NCBI GenBank assembly: GCA_900471525.1
Contig: UCEZ01000026.1
Coordinates: 62,001 to 126,000 of the forward strand
Source of the DNA: Hyphomicrobiales bacterium
GTDB lineage: Bacteria; Pseudomonadota; Alphaproteobacteria; Rhizobiales; Rhizobiaceae
Direction: 5' to 3'
DNA: 64,000 bases
The notes under the pieces are model-generated. The model was given only the letters and a program-made list of their open reading frames with translations, was not told where the DNA came from and did no database searches. A program made the translations under genes and the position numbers. Position 1 is the first letter of the stretch. Each line of letters opens with the position of its first letter. Shown here one piece after another: positions 42,966 to 52,597 of this stretch.

Positions 42966-45957
42966 TACTCTTCAAATATTGTTGACGGTCCTCGGATATG
43001 ACCGGTCGACTGGATATGTGGACGCATCAGATTTTGGGGCTCTCAAGCGCCATCGCTTCCATCTTTGCCAGGCCGCCGAACGAATGCGCGCGCGCGGCGT
43101 GCTGGGCCTGGGTAGACCGGAGTCCTCCAGTTTCACGCCCGCTGTATTGGTCACGGAGGCAGGAGATCCGGAAGAGGCCCGTCGCATACATCGTCTGGCC
43201 TGGAGCCAAGGACTTTGCCCTTTCGTGCTGATCGCGACTGCCGAAGGCGTTTATATCTGCAGTGGTTTTGAATATGTTCATGACGGATGGGGTAAGGGGA
43301 ATTTCATTTCCTCTGACGACATGCGCCCCGATCTGGCAGGCACACTTCCAGCAGCACTTGCGAATCTGACCGCTATTAAACTGCGCACGAGTTTGGCGTG
43401 GCAGGACAAGCTAAACTCGATTGACGGCCGCGTCGATGAGGCGATGCTGGCGGATCTGGAAAGAGCAGGCGACATCCTGGTCAGGGACGTCCGTGGGTAC
43501 GGTAAACTCACTGCCGGGCAGGCCAACGGCTTGATTGGCCGCCTCCTCTATCTGCATTTCCTAATCGGCCGCGATATTCTCCAGCCGTCCTGGCTCGCCG
43601 AGTTCGGCCTGGACCTCGGTCACGATAGTAGATCAGTCGATTGGTTGCCTGAGCGCATTTGGCAAACATTCGATCGGTTGGACCAATTGTTGAACGGCAG
43701 TATTTTTCCGATGTCGGCTGAGGAGCGTACGGGGATCAACGAGCGGCATATCAGATTCATTCGCGATGTTATCGAGTATAGCGCCACGGTCTCTGATCAC
43801 TCCGATCAGCTTGGTCTTTTCCGCGTGGATCTTTCGGTCATCCGTACTGAAACTCTATCGGCAATCTACGAGCAGTTTCTAGGGAGAGTGGCGACGGCCG
43901 TAACATCGGCGGGCGGGGAAGATTCTGGAGGCGATGGAGCATTCTACACTCCACCCTTCCTCGTAGATTATGTGCTCGACGAACTTGAGGCGGAGAGGCC
44001 GTTTACTCCCGACCTTACCATCCTCGATGGCAGCGCAGGATCCGGGGTGTTTTTGGTTGCGGCTTATCGCCGGCTAATCGAGAGGGAACTCGTACCAGAT
44101 CAGCCGACTTTGACGCACGACCGTCTGCGACAAATCCTGACGAGCAGCATTTTTGCAATCGAGCGAAATCGTGATGCGTGCCACATAGCGGCCTTCAGCT
44201 TGTACCTGACGATGCTCGACTACATGACCCCAGATCAAATAATGGGGGTGATCGACAACAATGCTTCGGGGACCCGGCTTTTCCCGAGTCTCGTTTCCCC
44301 AGCGGGAAAAAACATCCAGCAGCGCGACATTTTCGATCGCAAAACATTGCCGCAGGATTTTCCCAGAAAATTTGACGTTGTCATCGGTAACCCTCCATGG
44401 GGGGCTCTGTCTGCAATTCGTGACTCCGAACTGGCAAGAGCGTTTTCCGACCGAGTAAAGACGACGCATCATGTTGGCGATGGGCAGATTGCAGACTTGT
44501 TCTTCTGGAAGTTGACGCGTTGGTTTTTGAAGCATGGCGGTCAGGCGGGCCTCGTCATGCCGCTGAAGTCGTTCGTGAACAAGCGAGCGCGTCTTTTCGT
44601 CGAAACCATCGGGCGGAAGATGACGATTACAGGTTTCTCCAACCTTTCGCACATGCGCCGACGGCTCTTCCGGAACGCCATCCATCCTGCCGTCGTTGTT
44701 TACGTCGCGAAGGACGAAACACGGAAAATTCGCGGCACGAAAATCCATTCGCCGATTCTGGCGACGCAGCCGATTGCCAAGGACCGATGGTTGTGGGCAA
44801 TCACCACGGACACATCGTCAATCGATGTTATCAACGAGACATCTGCCACAGACCCGGAACGGTTCCTGCACAGCGCCTTTGTTCGCCGAAGCGTCGACCG
44901 CCGCATCGCGGACTATCTCGAGGACAAGGTTCGCTCTGGTAAGCTACTGAGAATTGGGGATCTCAGCCGGTTCGGCCTCGCATGGAAAAGCGGAGACAGA
45001 CAACGCAGAACCGGCTTGCCAGAGGACCTACATCTCACGAGCAAGAAGTCCGACCCTCAATATATTCAGCGTCATCTCGAACAGAACGAGGATGGATGGT
45101 GGTATGCTAAGGCCGGGACTTCAGCAGTTCCGCTGAGCAAGTCTGATCTCCACAGCGCCAGAGGGTCCTTTCCAACCTTTTTCGCCGGTAATGTTCTGGC
45201 GGTCCCAAGAAGCATGGAGCGAGTTTATCAGATCGGTATTCCCACGGCATTGAACAGCTCATTCAACATCTTCGCAATGAGGGAGCAGACTGCAGCAGGC
45301 AGAAACCTTCTTGCCGCTTTGGCTATCTACCTTGAAACCAGTGCATTGCGATACTTTGCGGCGCTGAACAGCCGACAAATGCTGATCGATCGGTGGGTCA
45401 TCGAGCTTGAATCTCTGCTCGAACTGCCGTTTCCATTTGCATCGCCGGACGATCCAAGTCTCAACGATTTTGTTAAATCATCGGACGCTGAGCGCGAACG
45501 CATTCTGCAGCGCACATTGGGCATCGACTCGGACTACTGGGCTGTGATCGACGAATTCTTCGAGCGAAGGGAGCCATTTACGAACGGAAATATCCCAAAA
45601 GACGCGCTCGACACTCCCTCAAAGAAAGATTTGGCATCTTACAATCATATGTTGGCTGAACGATTGGCGGACAAGCTTGGGGGCACGGTCGAAATAGAAA
45701 ATCACCGGCTTCCGGGCGACACCCTGATGGTTGCTTCCATTGGCACTGAATGGGCGAAATGCGACCGGTCTTTCTCCATAGCGGCGGCGGAAGCCTATCG
45801 GGCAGAGGGCGCTGACATCTTCACTCGAAGCACATTCGTCTACCATGATCGGCATACCGATAAGCTGTGCATGATAAAGCCGAACCAACGCTTCTACTGG
45901 ACGCGCGAACATGCCTACCAAGATGCCAACACAGTTGACGAGGCCCTGTTTCAGTGA
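42958..45957 (+). CDS. Large N6-adenine DNA methyltransferase (type I/IIG-like)
   Basis: A 999-residue protein. The AdoMet motif ILDGSAGSGVFLVAAYRRL is near residues 350-368 and the catalytic NPPW motif in FDVVIGNPPWGALS near 473-486, as in gamma-type N6-adenine methylases. The first ~330 residues may be an accessory or inactive nuclease region, and the last ~400 likely carry the target-recognition domain. It starts with GTG 42958 inside the previous gene and its stop overlaps the next start (GTGA). It would modify host DNA at a specific site, with the neighbouring nuclease attacking unmodified DNA. Confidence 0.88.
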   Translation: MADTLQILLTVLGYDRSTGYVDASDFGALKRHRFHLCQAAERMRARGVLGLGRPESSSFTPAVLVTEAGDPEEARRIHRLAWSQGLCPFVLIATAEGVYICSGFEYVHDGWGKGNFISSDDMRPDLAGTLPAALANLTAIKLRTSLAWQDKLNSIDGRVDEAMLADLERAGDILVRDVRGYGKLTAGQANGLIGRLLYLHFLIGRDILQPSWLAEFGLDLGHDSRSVDWLPERIWQTFDRLDQLLNGSIFPMSAEERTGINERHIRFIRDVIEYSATVSDHSDQLGLFRVDLSVIRTETLSAIYEQFLGRVATAVTSAGGEDSGGDGAFYTPPFLVDYVLDELEAERPFTPDLTILDGSAGSGVFLVAAYRRLIERELVPDQPTLTHDRLRQILTSSIFAIERNRDACHIAAFSLYLTMLDYMTPDQIMGVIDNNASGTRLFPSLVSPAGKNIQQRDIFDRKTLPQDFPRKFDVVIGNPPWGALSAIRDSELARAFSDRVKTTHHVGDGQIADLFFWKLTRWFLKHGGQAGLVMPLKSFVNKRARLFVETIGRKMTITGFSNLSHMRRRLFRNAIHPAVVVYVAKDETRKIRGTKIHSPILATQPIAKDRWLWAITTDTSSIDVINETSATDPERFLHSAFVRRSVDRRIADYLEDKVRSGKLLRIGDLSRFGLAWKSGDRQRRTGLPEDLHLTSKKSDPQYIQRHLEQNEDGWWYAKAGTSAVPLSKSDLHSARGSFPTFFAGNVLAVPRSMERVYQIGIPTALNSSFNIFAMREQTAAGRNLLAALAIYLETSALRYFAALNSRQMLIDRWVIELESLLELPFPFASPDDPSLNDFVKSSDAERERILQRTLGIDSDYWAVIDEFFERREPFTNGNIPKDALDTPSKKDLASYNHMLAERLADKLGGTVEIENHRLPGDTLMVASIGTEWAKCDRSFSIAAAEAYRAEGADIFTRSTFVYHDRHTDKLCMIKPNQRFYWTREHAYQDANTVDEALFQ

Positions 45958-46688
45958 GCCCATTGACCGAGGTCTTGTTCGATAACTTGCTCGAAAAGGG
46001 ATTGTCGCGGATGCAAGCGCAGCGATGGCTTGTGTTTGTAACCCAAGCAATGGAGCTTCTGGGAAGCGCAGCAGATATGCTCCATGAACAGGAACACTGG
46101 GAGGTTTTACTTGCAAAGGTCGATGGTCGAGCAGTTCAGGAGCCCGACATCACCACAGAGTTATATGTGCATATGGCAAGCCTTCAGGAACTAGAGCCGC
46201 TCACCTCGCCACTTCGTGATCTCCAGGTAAAGTGCGAGGATCCGGTTGTGGCGCGCAACCGAGCGGGTCGCGACGCAAAAGCGGCGGATCTTGTCATCGC
46301 CACGCTACGCACGGAGAAGGCTCTTCGCTTCGTCATGGAAGCGAAGCTGTTAAGAACAACAGCGGATATCGGACGTGGTTATTTGGGAGCGGGAGGCATG
46401 GAATGCTTCCGCGACACGGATAGCCCTTATTCTCTTCACGAGGTGGCTGGGATGCTCGCGTACGTGCGATCGGAAACAACGGCTGTCTGGAATGGTCGAT
46501 TACAAGCAGGTCTGAACGAACGAACGCCTGCGCCGATTCTCTCGGTGGGAGAGGTTTCCCTACACCACGATGGAGCAGCTTGCCTTTACTCGGATGTCGC
46601 ACGCGAGGAGCTGGGCCTCGTACCGCTCTTCCTTCTTCATAGAACGCTGTCCTTTCCCCCTGAGCCATTGGACATCTTAGTGGTCTGA
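45954..46688 (+). CDS. PD-(D/E)XK-like nuclease (restriction partner), tentative
   Basis: A 244-residue protein coupled to the methylase (GTG start inside its stop). The segment DLVIATLRTEKALRFVMEAKLL (within residues about 110-132) has the Asp ... Glu-Ala-Lys pattern of the PD-(D/E)XK nuclease core (EAK near 129). No further family signature is seen. Restriction endonuclease is the best inference, from that motif and operon position; it could alternatively be a nickase or an accessory protein. Confidence 0.6.
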   Translation: MSPLTEVLFDNLLEKGLSRMQAQRWLVFVTQAMELLGSAADMLHEQEHWEVLLAKVDGRAVQEPDITTELYVHMASLQELEPLTSPLRDLQVKCEDPVVARNRAGRDAKAADLVIATLRTEKALRFVMEAKLLRTTADIGRGYLGAGGMECFRDTDSPYSLHEVAGMLAYVRSETTAVWNGRLQAGLNERTPAPILSVGEVSLHHDGAACLYSDVAREELGLVPLFLLHRTLSFPPEPLDILVV

Positions 46689-46732
46689 GCGCTTGAGACT
46701 TTAGCCACACCACATGCTTCCGCGGATAGAGA

Positions 46733-47878
46733 ATGACATTTCAGTTGCTCCCCCCCGATAAGAATGAGGAACCGGTCGCTCAAGCTGGCGATCTCATCAT
46801 GAAGTTCATGGAAGTTGAGGGACAGGATGGCCTGCCACCCCGCTCGGTCAGCATCGTTGGGATTGAGTTTCAGCCGCTTGATTACGAGCAACTGGCTGCG
46901 TCCCAATTACACAAGCCTGTCTCTATCCCACTGAATTGGCGTCATGCAAAGGTTTTGGAAACCGACATAGCTGGCTTGGACCTTGGGGCACTTACTCGCG
47001 GGTATACAAGCCTGGAGAGCCCATACTCCTCTGTGACCGTCAGTCTTCAGCGCGGCGGCTGGCTACCTTCAGGTTTAGCGATGTCGCGTGGTGATCTTAC
47101 AATTCTTCCCGACAGGAACGTGATCAGTCAGATCAAGTCCCGGTACGACGCTGGCGTCACGATCGTTACCAATAAGGATTTCATCGATATGGTCGCTGAT
47201 CACGAGGTGCGCATCAACCCGCTTCTCTTTGCCATCGAAGGCAACAATCGCCGCATCCCGGATGCCGACACTGTCGAGGCGCAACTTGGTGAAGTCACTA
47301 GGGTGCTGCGCAAATCTCTTCCTAAGGCAAAGCTTGTCATCGGTGACGGAAGCTTGAGGGGAGCTTTGGGCCTGATCGAGGATTTGCGTCGGGGGTTCGA
47401 CAACAAGACTGCATTCTTGCTCGAGATCGCACCTGCGCTGGTTGCCCCAACTAGCGGTCGCCTTCTTGACAAGCGATGGGAAGAAGTCCTCGCCGCCGCC
47501 GATCACCATGACGTCGCTCGCGACACACTCGTGGTCCTGGCGGCCCTCAGCGCTGTCTCGGTGCGAAATTCCGGCAGCCCCGCCAAGAAGCTCCTGAAAT
47601 TTCACGGAAACTACGGTCCTGAAGACGCCTATAACGCGCTTGCGGACCTGCGGTCGCTCGATCTGCTCATTCAAATCCTTGCATTGTTTCCGGAAGAACG
47701 CCCCGCACTGTTCACAGCGGACAAGGCGTTGGCCCTGTTCTGGACGGGAATCCAGGCAAACAATTTTATGTACACTTCAGGTGCCGTTTCTTACGACCTC
47801 TCTCCTGTTGATGAACTATTGCCTGGAGACACTCGGGAACGTTGGAAGAGAGATTCACAAAGTGCGCGCGCACTATAA
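46733..47878 (+). CDS. Uncharacterised protein with possible PIN-like nuclease fold
   Basis: A 381-residue protein beginning at ATG 46733, 44 bp after the nuclease stop. The acidic spacing LPDRNVISQI (about 123), FAIEGNNRRIP (about 167), DLRSLDLLIQI (about 306) and LFTADKALALFW (about 329) is suggestive of PIN-domain RNases, but this is a motif-level impression only. Its position as last gene of the methylase operon suggests a second effector or a toxin-like part. No recognised family. Confidence 0.45.
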   Translation: MTFQLLPPDKNEEPVAQAGDLIMKFMEVEGQDGLPPRSVSIVGIEFQPLDYEQLAASQLHKPVSIPLNWRHAKVLETDIAGLDLGALTRGYTSLESPYSSVTVSLQRGGWLPSGLAMSRGDLTILPDRNVISQIKSRYDAGVTIVTNKDFIDMVADHEVRINPLLFAIEGNNRRIPDADTVEAQLGEVTRVLRKSLPKAKLVIGDGSLRGALGLIEDLRRGFDNKTAFLLEIAPALVAPTSGRLLDKRWEEVLAAADHHDVARDTLVVLAALSAVSVRNSGSPAKKLLKFHGNYGPEDAYNALADLRSLDLLIQILALFPEERPALFTADKALALFWTGIQANNFMYTSGAVSYDLSPVDELLPGDTRERWKRDSQSARAL

Positions 47879-48123
47879 CGCCTTCGGTGAATGTGGTCTT
47901 CGCCAAAACGGGGAGGCCCTTGACGTTGTAATCCGCCAGGACATCGTATCCGCGGTAACATAGTGTTCTCGCCACTCTCAGGCGGAATTAGGGGGCCGAC
48001 GCCTTTTATACGTCGCCGGTTGTACTGGGTTGGGCACACCTACTCATGACCGGCGAACATCTCTGGCCCAAGGAACAAACAGCGGAGAGTGTCATTTCGC
48101 CGCCCCCGGAACCGACCCCTGCG

Positions 48124-50733
48124 TCACTCGAGAACCCGATAAATTGCCTTTTTTATCGCCTTATTCTCTTTGGCGTTAAGTAACTCGAGATCATTCAACA
48201 TTGATGAAATATATTCTCGCCCACGATAATCTCTCGACAGTTTATCGAAAATTACATCAATATCTTTGGCGCGTAGAGCTGACACCGCCAGATCGATTGG
48301 CGGCCAATTGGATCGCATGAAGGTTTCAATGAGCTCGTTTCGTGCCGTTTTGCATTTGTCCCAATCGATGAAAGAAAACAGACGAAAGATGCCGTAGCTG
48401 TCAGATTCTTGTTTTAGTTCTTCATAAACTGCCGGAAAAGCGGCAACCACAAGGCTGGAAATTTGCTCTTCTGGATACCCCATTGCGAAGTTCAAAGCAG
48501 CAGTGCAAGCGCGTAGGTATGTTGATCTGTTCCTCGATGCTTCAGATAGAAGCTGCGACAAAGCTTCTGCTCCGTTGGTAGACAGAAACCCACGAGGCTT
48601 TCGAACAACAGCTTCAACCAAATCTGCGATGGCGCCCACAGTTTTCGTTCGCTTTTGTCCCCTCCAGGAGTTGAAAACGATAAGTGCCGCGTTCAATTGG
48701 TCAGGTTCACGAGTTAGGGCCAGCACTCGCTCAGGGTGAATGTCGGCGGCAACAACTTCAAGCGCCAAGACAAGCACATCCGCACCTACGGGAAGCGACT
48801 TATTAAGACGGTCGAAAATTTCGTCCTTGATCAGTTGCCGTTGCACCGGACTTACCTGCTCCAAAAGATAGAGAAGCAATTGAACACTCCAGTCGGTATC
48901 ACCCTCCGAGCTAAGCAGCATGAATATTGAGGCGAGATGCTCCTGCGGCTCCTCTAGCAAAATTCCGATGCATTCTCGGCGCAACTTCTGATTAGCAATG
49001 GCGACTGCGAGTTCGCTTTGCGAGGCCTTGCCTAGAAGGCGGTGCAGAAAGTGGGCTCGATCACGCCCAACGATGCCGTCCGCCTCCAGAATCCAGCGGA
49101 GATCATCTTCGTCCGGGAAAAGCAGGTTATCGACCGCCAGGACAGTGGCATCGTCAGTACCACCAGAATTAAAGAGCAAACGAGCTTCACCTTTAGCCGA
49201 CGAGGATATGGCGGCCGCACTGAGCGTTTCGGCAAGATGGGCGTCTCGGACCATGTGTTCATGCCAGATAGTTCTGATCGCGGCAATGACGGCAGACGCT
49301 GCCAGGCCTGCAAGCAATTCGGCCAATACCCCCGCATGCTCACTCAGATGGATGTGCAGGAGTAGGTAGGGTAGGAATTGCATCTTCGTTTGAACGTCAG
49401 CTGCCGATAATCCACGCTGAACCCAAGCAATCGACTCTATTTCAATCGAAGCGGCTTTCCGGCTAAATATCTCCTCGAGAAGAGTTGAATACCGAAGCAG
49501 CTCAAGGGTTTTGCTCGGTTCGAGCTCGTTGAGAGCTTTCGCAAGCGTTCGGATATCGCATTCGCCAATCACCTCCCCCAGCGCAAAGTAAACTGACCTT
49601 CGAAATGGCCCATCTGCCAGCGTCTCGCCTGCCAAAAAAGAGATAGCAGCAAAGACGTCACGTTTCGCGAGCCCGCTAAGTGCTGATCTCAAGGCAATCG
49701 AATGGTTTTCATCCGTTGGAACTTCACCGACCTTGGCACCAAGCGCCGTGACGAACTCCCACGCCTGCGGAGCATTAAGGCGAGTAGCTACGGAAGCAAG
49801 GGCACGTTCGACAAACGGCGCGATCGTGGGCCAAGATGACTGGAGGTTGGATTGGGATTTGGCAATGTCAATTAGACCTAGAGCGGCGGTTGGCGTCGAG
49901 GCCACCTTCTGCTTTAATTCCTCCCAAAGAAGCGTCAGTCGAAGGCCGCTTTCATCAATCCCGCCGTCTTTTGATCGGATGGGGCTATCAGACTCCAAAA
50001 ATAGCGACGGCGATGCCGACCGGAAAATTTTTTCTTCAAGAATAGATGTCCACCTATGGCGCGCGCCTCTCGCGCTACCCCGTGCATCTAGCTTGCGGCC
50101 AGGCCATTCTGAAAAACGAGCGCGGGCATTTTTCGGCGCGAAAAGGAGATCGAACGGCCGGTTTCCAACCGATCGTGGCGATAGAGAAAAAGTGCAAAAT
50201 GCAAAGTTTGTCCGCCAATCTGGCCAAAGAGCGGTCATTAAACGCTTAGTGATATTTGACGCGTCCTTGGTTTCGAACACGACGGTTGGAACGCGCTTTT
50301 CCAGGAAAAGTGCCTCGGTAAGTTCATCCAGAATCGCCGCCTCCACATCTGGAACGGGACCAACGTCGACGGGGTTTGAAATAAAATTCAAGTCCCTCCT
50401 TTTAAGAGGAACACTGTCTAATTGGTTTATTAAATTGCTAGGATCGTCCTCGCGCCATTTCGATTGGTCAATGATCCAGCTGTGGGTTAGTACGCACCCC
50501 GCCCTTGGCGCTTCTAGATCCTGCTCCGTGCGAGCAAGAACATAGAATTTGCCGCTTGGCAGGGGATATCCCGTGAAATAGGGGGCAAAACGTTCGCCTG
50601 GGCTCAAAGGACCAGCGATGTCCGAGAGCCTGTCTATGATGTCTTGATCCCTACGTTCAAGCATCAATGATGCATCAAGCAATTGATGCCCACTGCGATA
50701 ACCGTGTACCTGTCGCGAGCCCGCCAGTATCAT
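48124..50733 (-). CDS. GAP1-like GTPase-associated protein (large)
   Basis: An 869-residue protein with no catalytic motif that I recognise. The N-terminus (QVHGYRSGHQLLDASLML, residues about 8-25) matches what I recall of GAP1 N-terminal domains from computationally defined GTPase-centred conflict systems. The rest is alpha-helical and HEAT-like in feel (about 280-860), with repeated Leu-rich helices. ATG 50733 overlaps the upstream GTPase stop (ATGA); an earlier in-frame start is less likely. It is the last gene of the five-gene operon and may sense a trigger or couple the GTPases to the effector. Confidence 0.65.
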   Translation of the reverse strand: MILAGSRQVHGYRSGHQLLDASLMLERRDQDIIDRLSDIAGPLSPGERFAPYFTGYPLPSGKFYVLARTEQDLEAPRAGCVLTHSWIIDQSKWREDDPSNLINQLDSVPLKRRDLNFISNPVDVGPVPDVEAAILDELTEALFLEKRVPTVVFETKDASNITKRLMTALWPDWRTNFAFCTFSLSPRSVGNRPFDLLFAPKNARARFSEWPGRKLDARGSARGARHRWTSILEEKIFRSASPSLFLESDSPIRSKDGGIDESGLRLTLLWEELKQKVASTPTAALGLIDIAKSQSNLQSSWPTIAPFVERALASVATRLNAPQAWEFVTALGAKVGEVPTDENHSIALRSALSGLAKRDVFAAISFLAGETLADGPFRRSVYFALGEVIGECDIRTLAKALNELEPSKTLELLRYSTLLEEIFSRKAASIEIESIAWVQRGLSAADVQTKMQFLPYLLLHIHLSEHAGVLAELLAGLAASAVIAAIRTIWHEHMVRDAHLAETLSAAAISSSAKGEARLLFNSGGTDDATVLAVDNLLFPDEDDLRWILEADGIVGRDRAHFLHRLLGKASQSELAVAIANQKLRRECIGILLEEPQEHLASIFMLLSSEGDTDWSVQLLLYLLEQVSPVQRQLIKDEIFDRLNKSLPVGADVLVLALEVVAADIHPERVLALTREPDQLNAALIVFNSWRGQKRTKTVGAIADLVEAVVRKPRGFLSTNGAEALSQLLSEASRNRSTYLRACTAALNFAMGYPEEQISSLVVAAFPAVYEELKQESDSYGIFRLFSFIDWDKCKTARNELIETFMRSNWPPIDLAVSALRAKDIDVIFDKLSRDYRGREYISSMLNDLELLNAKENKAIKKAIYRVLE

Positions 50734-51608
50734 TTGGTTTCGGACCCATCCATCCCGATAGTCCAGGCGATGGCCGTCGTAAAATCTGTCGACTCGCTCC
50801 AAGCCTCCCCGATCTTACGTTTCACGTAGCCGACCGTTTCGAAATCGGAGTTCAGAAGGGTATCCTTGAATTCTTCATCGACAACCGGGTCTCCGCCTGT
50901 AACGCTGACGGCATAGAATGCGAACTCGAATTCATCCGCATCCTGAACTCGACCGGCGAACAGAGGATATTCTTTCTCAATATACGCGAATGGACCCTGA
51001 GCTGCGGTAACCGGATCGAGTAAGTCCCATGCTGTCACGAGGACAGCAATTCTGCACTTTCGTTCAACGGAAGCCGAGCGCATCGTATGCTCCAAAAACC
51101 GTACGTACTCGCAGAGATTGACCTGTGTAGAAACCTCGTTAGCTTTTTCTTGCTCCTCATCATTGCCGTCACCTTGCAAGGCCATTAGTTCGCTTGACGT
51201 TACCCAGTCCAGGCGGGATACATTTACATCAGACTGCACCCGCACAAAAATCAATGCACCGGTCGCTTCACTTAGTTGATTCATCCATGTCTGCGGAAGC
51301 TCACCCAATTGAACCGCGTCGTGCCAAAGTTCGCCACTGACATCCGGAATGATGAGGGACGCAAAATCTTCGTCATTCTCACTACTGAGTTCGAGTTCCA
51401 GCGCGTGCTCTGATGTCGTATCGGTTCTGGGAGCGAAGCCTCCCTGCAGGATATGAGCGAGGATTTCTTCGACATACCTTATGTCGTCCGGGCTTCCTGA
51501 TGCAGCCAGCATACTGCTAGGTTGAAGCGCTGAAACCCAGAAGCGCGCAATGAAGTTGGTTTTCCCGGAATCTGGCCCGCCAATAAGGACAACGCGACGT
51601 GTGGTCAT
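50730..51608 (-). CDS. P-loop GTPase-like protein 1 (double-GTPase type)
   Basis: A 292-residue nucleotide-binding protein. The Walker A motif GGPDSGKTNFIARF is at residues 9-22, an acidic strand with a DVSGE Walker-B-like motif (LIIPDVSGELW) near 87-97, and a VLVTAWDLLD segment near 187 possibly replacing the NKxD guanine motif. It resembles the DO-GTPase group I recall from GTPase-associated conflict systems. It overlaps both neighbours by 4 bp (ATGA). It presumably works with the second GTPase as a switch. Confidence 0.7.
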   Translation of the reverse strand: MTTRRVVLIGGPDSGKTNFIARFWVSALQPSSMLAASGSPDDIRYVEEILAHILQGGFAPRTDTTSEHALELELSSENDEDFASLIIPDVSGELWHDAVQLGELPQTWMNQLSEATGALIFVRVQSDVNVSRLDWVTSSELMALQGDGNDEEQEKANEVSTQVNLCEYVRFLEHTMRSASVERKCRIAVLVTAWDLLDPVTAAQGPFAYIEKEYPLFAGRVQDADEFEFAFYAVSVTGGDPVVDEEFKDTLLNSDFETVGYVKRKIGEAWSESTDFTTAIAWTIGMDGSETK

Positions 51609-52597
51609 TCGCTCTCGTTTCTCCGAAAATGAAGGATTTGGCGAGACACCTCAGAAGTTATCGGCGTGTCCGGCCAGAAAGAGATTGTGCCAGGAGTTGA
51701 AGCGAAAGTTCGATCAATTAATTCCTCAATCCCCTTTCCGGCTGGAGTAACGGCCTGTGCATCGGAGAATGATGCTATATGGCAGACCTCTATGCTCAAG
51801 CCATTTTCGGTTGCTCGCCTGAGGATTGGCGCAATTTTCACCTCTTCCGGCACACCAAGATCGAGTCTCGTGACGACTAACAGCAATTTAGGGGGCCTCA
51901 TCGGCATGAGGGCGACAACCCGGTCAATAAGGCGGCAGGTGCGGTGAACCGCAAGAGCGCGTCGCTGCGGCTCAAAGAAGGCGCTTCCGTCCATCATGAT
52001 CCACACGACGTCTGCGGATTTCAGAAAATCGAAACGGTGGGCCACATTCTGATCAATCAGCTCGTTCGTCCACTCACCTGGGAGATCGGGAACGTAAAAG
52101 TCGAACCGCTTCGAGTCGGACCTCCGTCGCAGACGGAGGTGCAGGAGACCCGCTGAACGGTCATCTCTAAGTTCCGTGTGTGTCGTCATTTGATCTGTTG
52201 CGCCGCCTTCAGTCCATCGCCGCGAACCGCGTGCGATTTCCTCGAACGCTATAAGAGATCGGCTATCGGCGTACGAATAGCCCGGCATCGCATTGTTCGC
52301 TAGGAGCAGGTACATGCTCACCAGACTTGCGGTTTTACCGGAGTCAGGAGCGCCGAGCACGCCAATCACTCGCCCATACCGTTTGGAAAGCATCAGCGAA
52401 ACATCTTCAGTCCCAAGAGCACCGCTTGGCGGAAATGTCGGATTGCTTGTCGGTGCATCAAGAACTGCGCCGCCAATATCCTGCGGAACAACGTTCTCTT
52501 CGATATAGTTCGGACACTGATCCGGCTCATGATTGAGGGCGCAGACGCCGGTTTGATTCATCGTGCATCCGTCGAGATGACAAACACGATTGGTCAT
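51605..52597 (-). CDS. P-loop GTPase-like protein 2 with N-terminal Cys cluster
   Basis: A 330-residue protein. The first 30 residues hold several cysteines (CHLDGC, GVC and DQCPNY) that could bind zinc. Walker A is LGAPDSGKTASLVSMY (about 78-93); a FDFYVPDLPGEW strand near 150 may be Walker B/switch II; LLVVTRLDLGVP near 245 is a TRxD-like guanine site. ATG 52597 overlaps the upstream gene (ATGA); a longer frame to 52663 is less likely. Together with the previous protein it makes a paired-GTPase arrangement. Confidence 0.7.
   Translation of the reverse strand: MTNRVCHLDGCTMNQTGVCALNHEPDQCPNYIEENVVPQDIGGAVLDAPTSNPTFPPSGALGTEDVSLMLSKRYGRVIGVLGAPDSGKTASLVSMYLLLANNAMPGYSYADSRSLIAFEEIARGSRRWTEGGATDQMTTHTELRDDRSAGLLHLRLRRRSDSKRFDFYVPDLPGEWTNELIDQNVAHRFDFLKSADVVWIMMDGSAFFEPQRRALAVHRTCRLIDRVVALMPMRPPKLLLVVTRLDLGVPEEVKIAPILRRATENGLSIEVCHIASFSDAQAVTPAGKGIEELIDRTFASTPGTISFWPDTPITSEVSRQILHFRRNESE

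Noticed and set aside
48080..48110. TGTCATTTCGCC sequence as a Tn5053-type transposon end
   Set aside because: The resemblance is limited to the first bases and no matching inverted copy was found near tniA.
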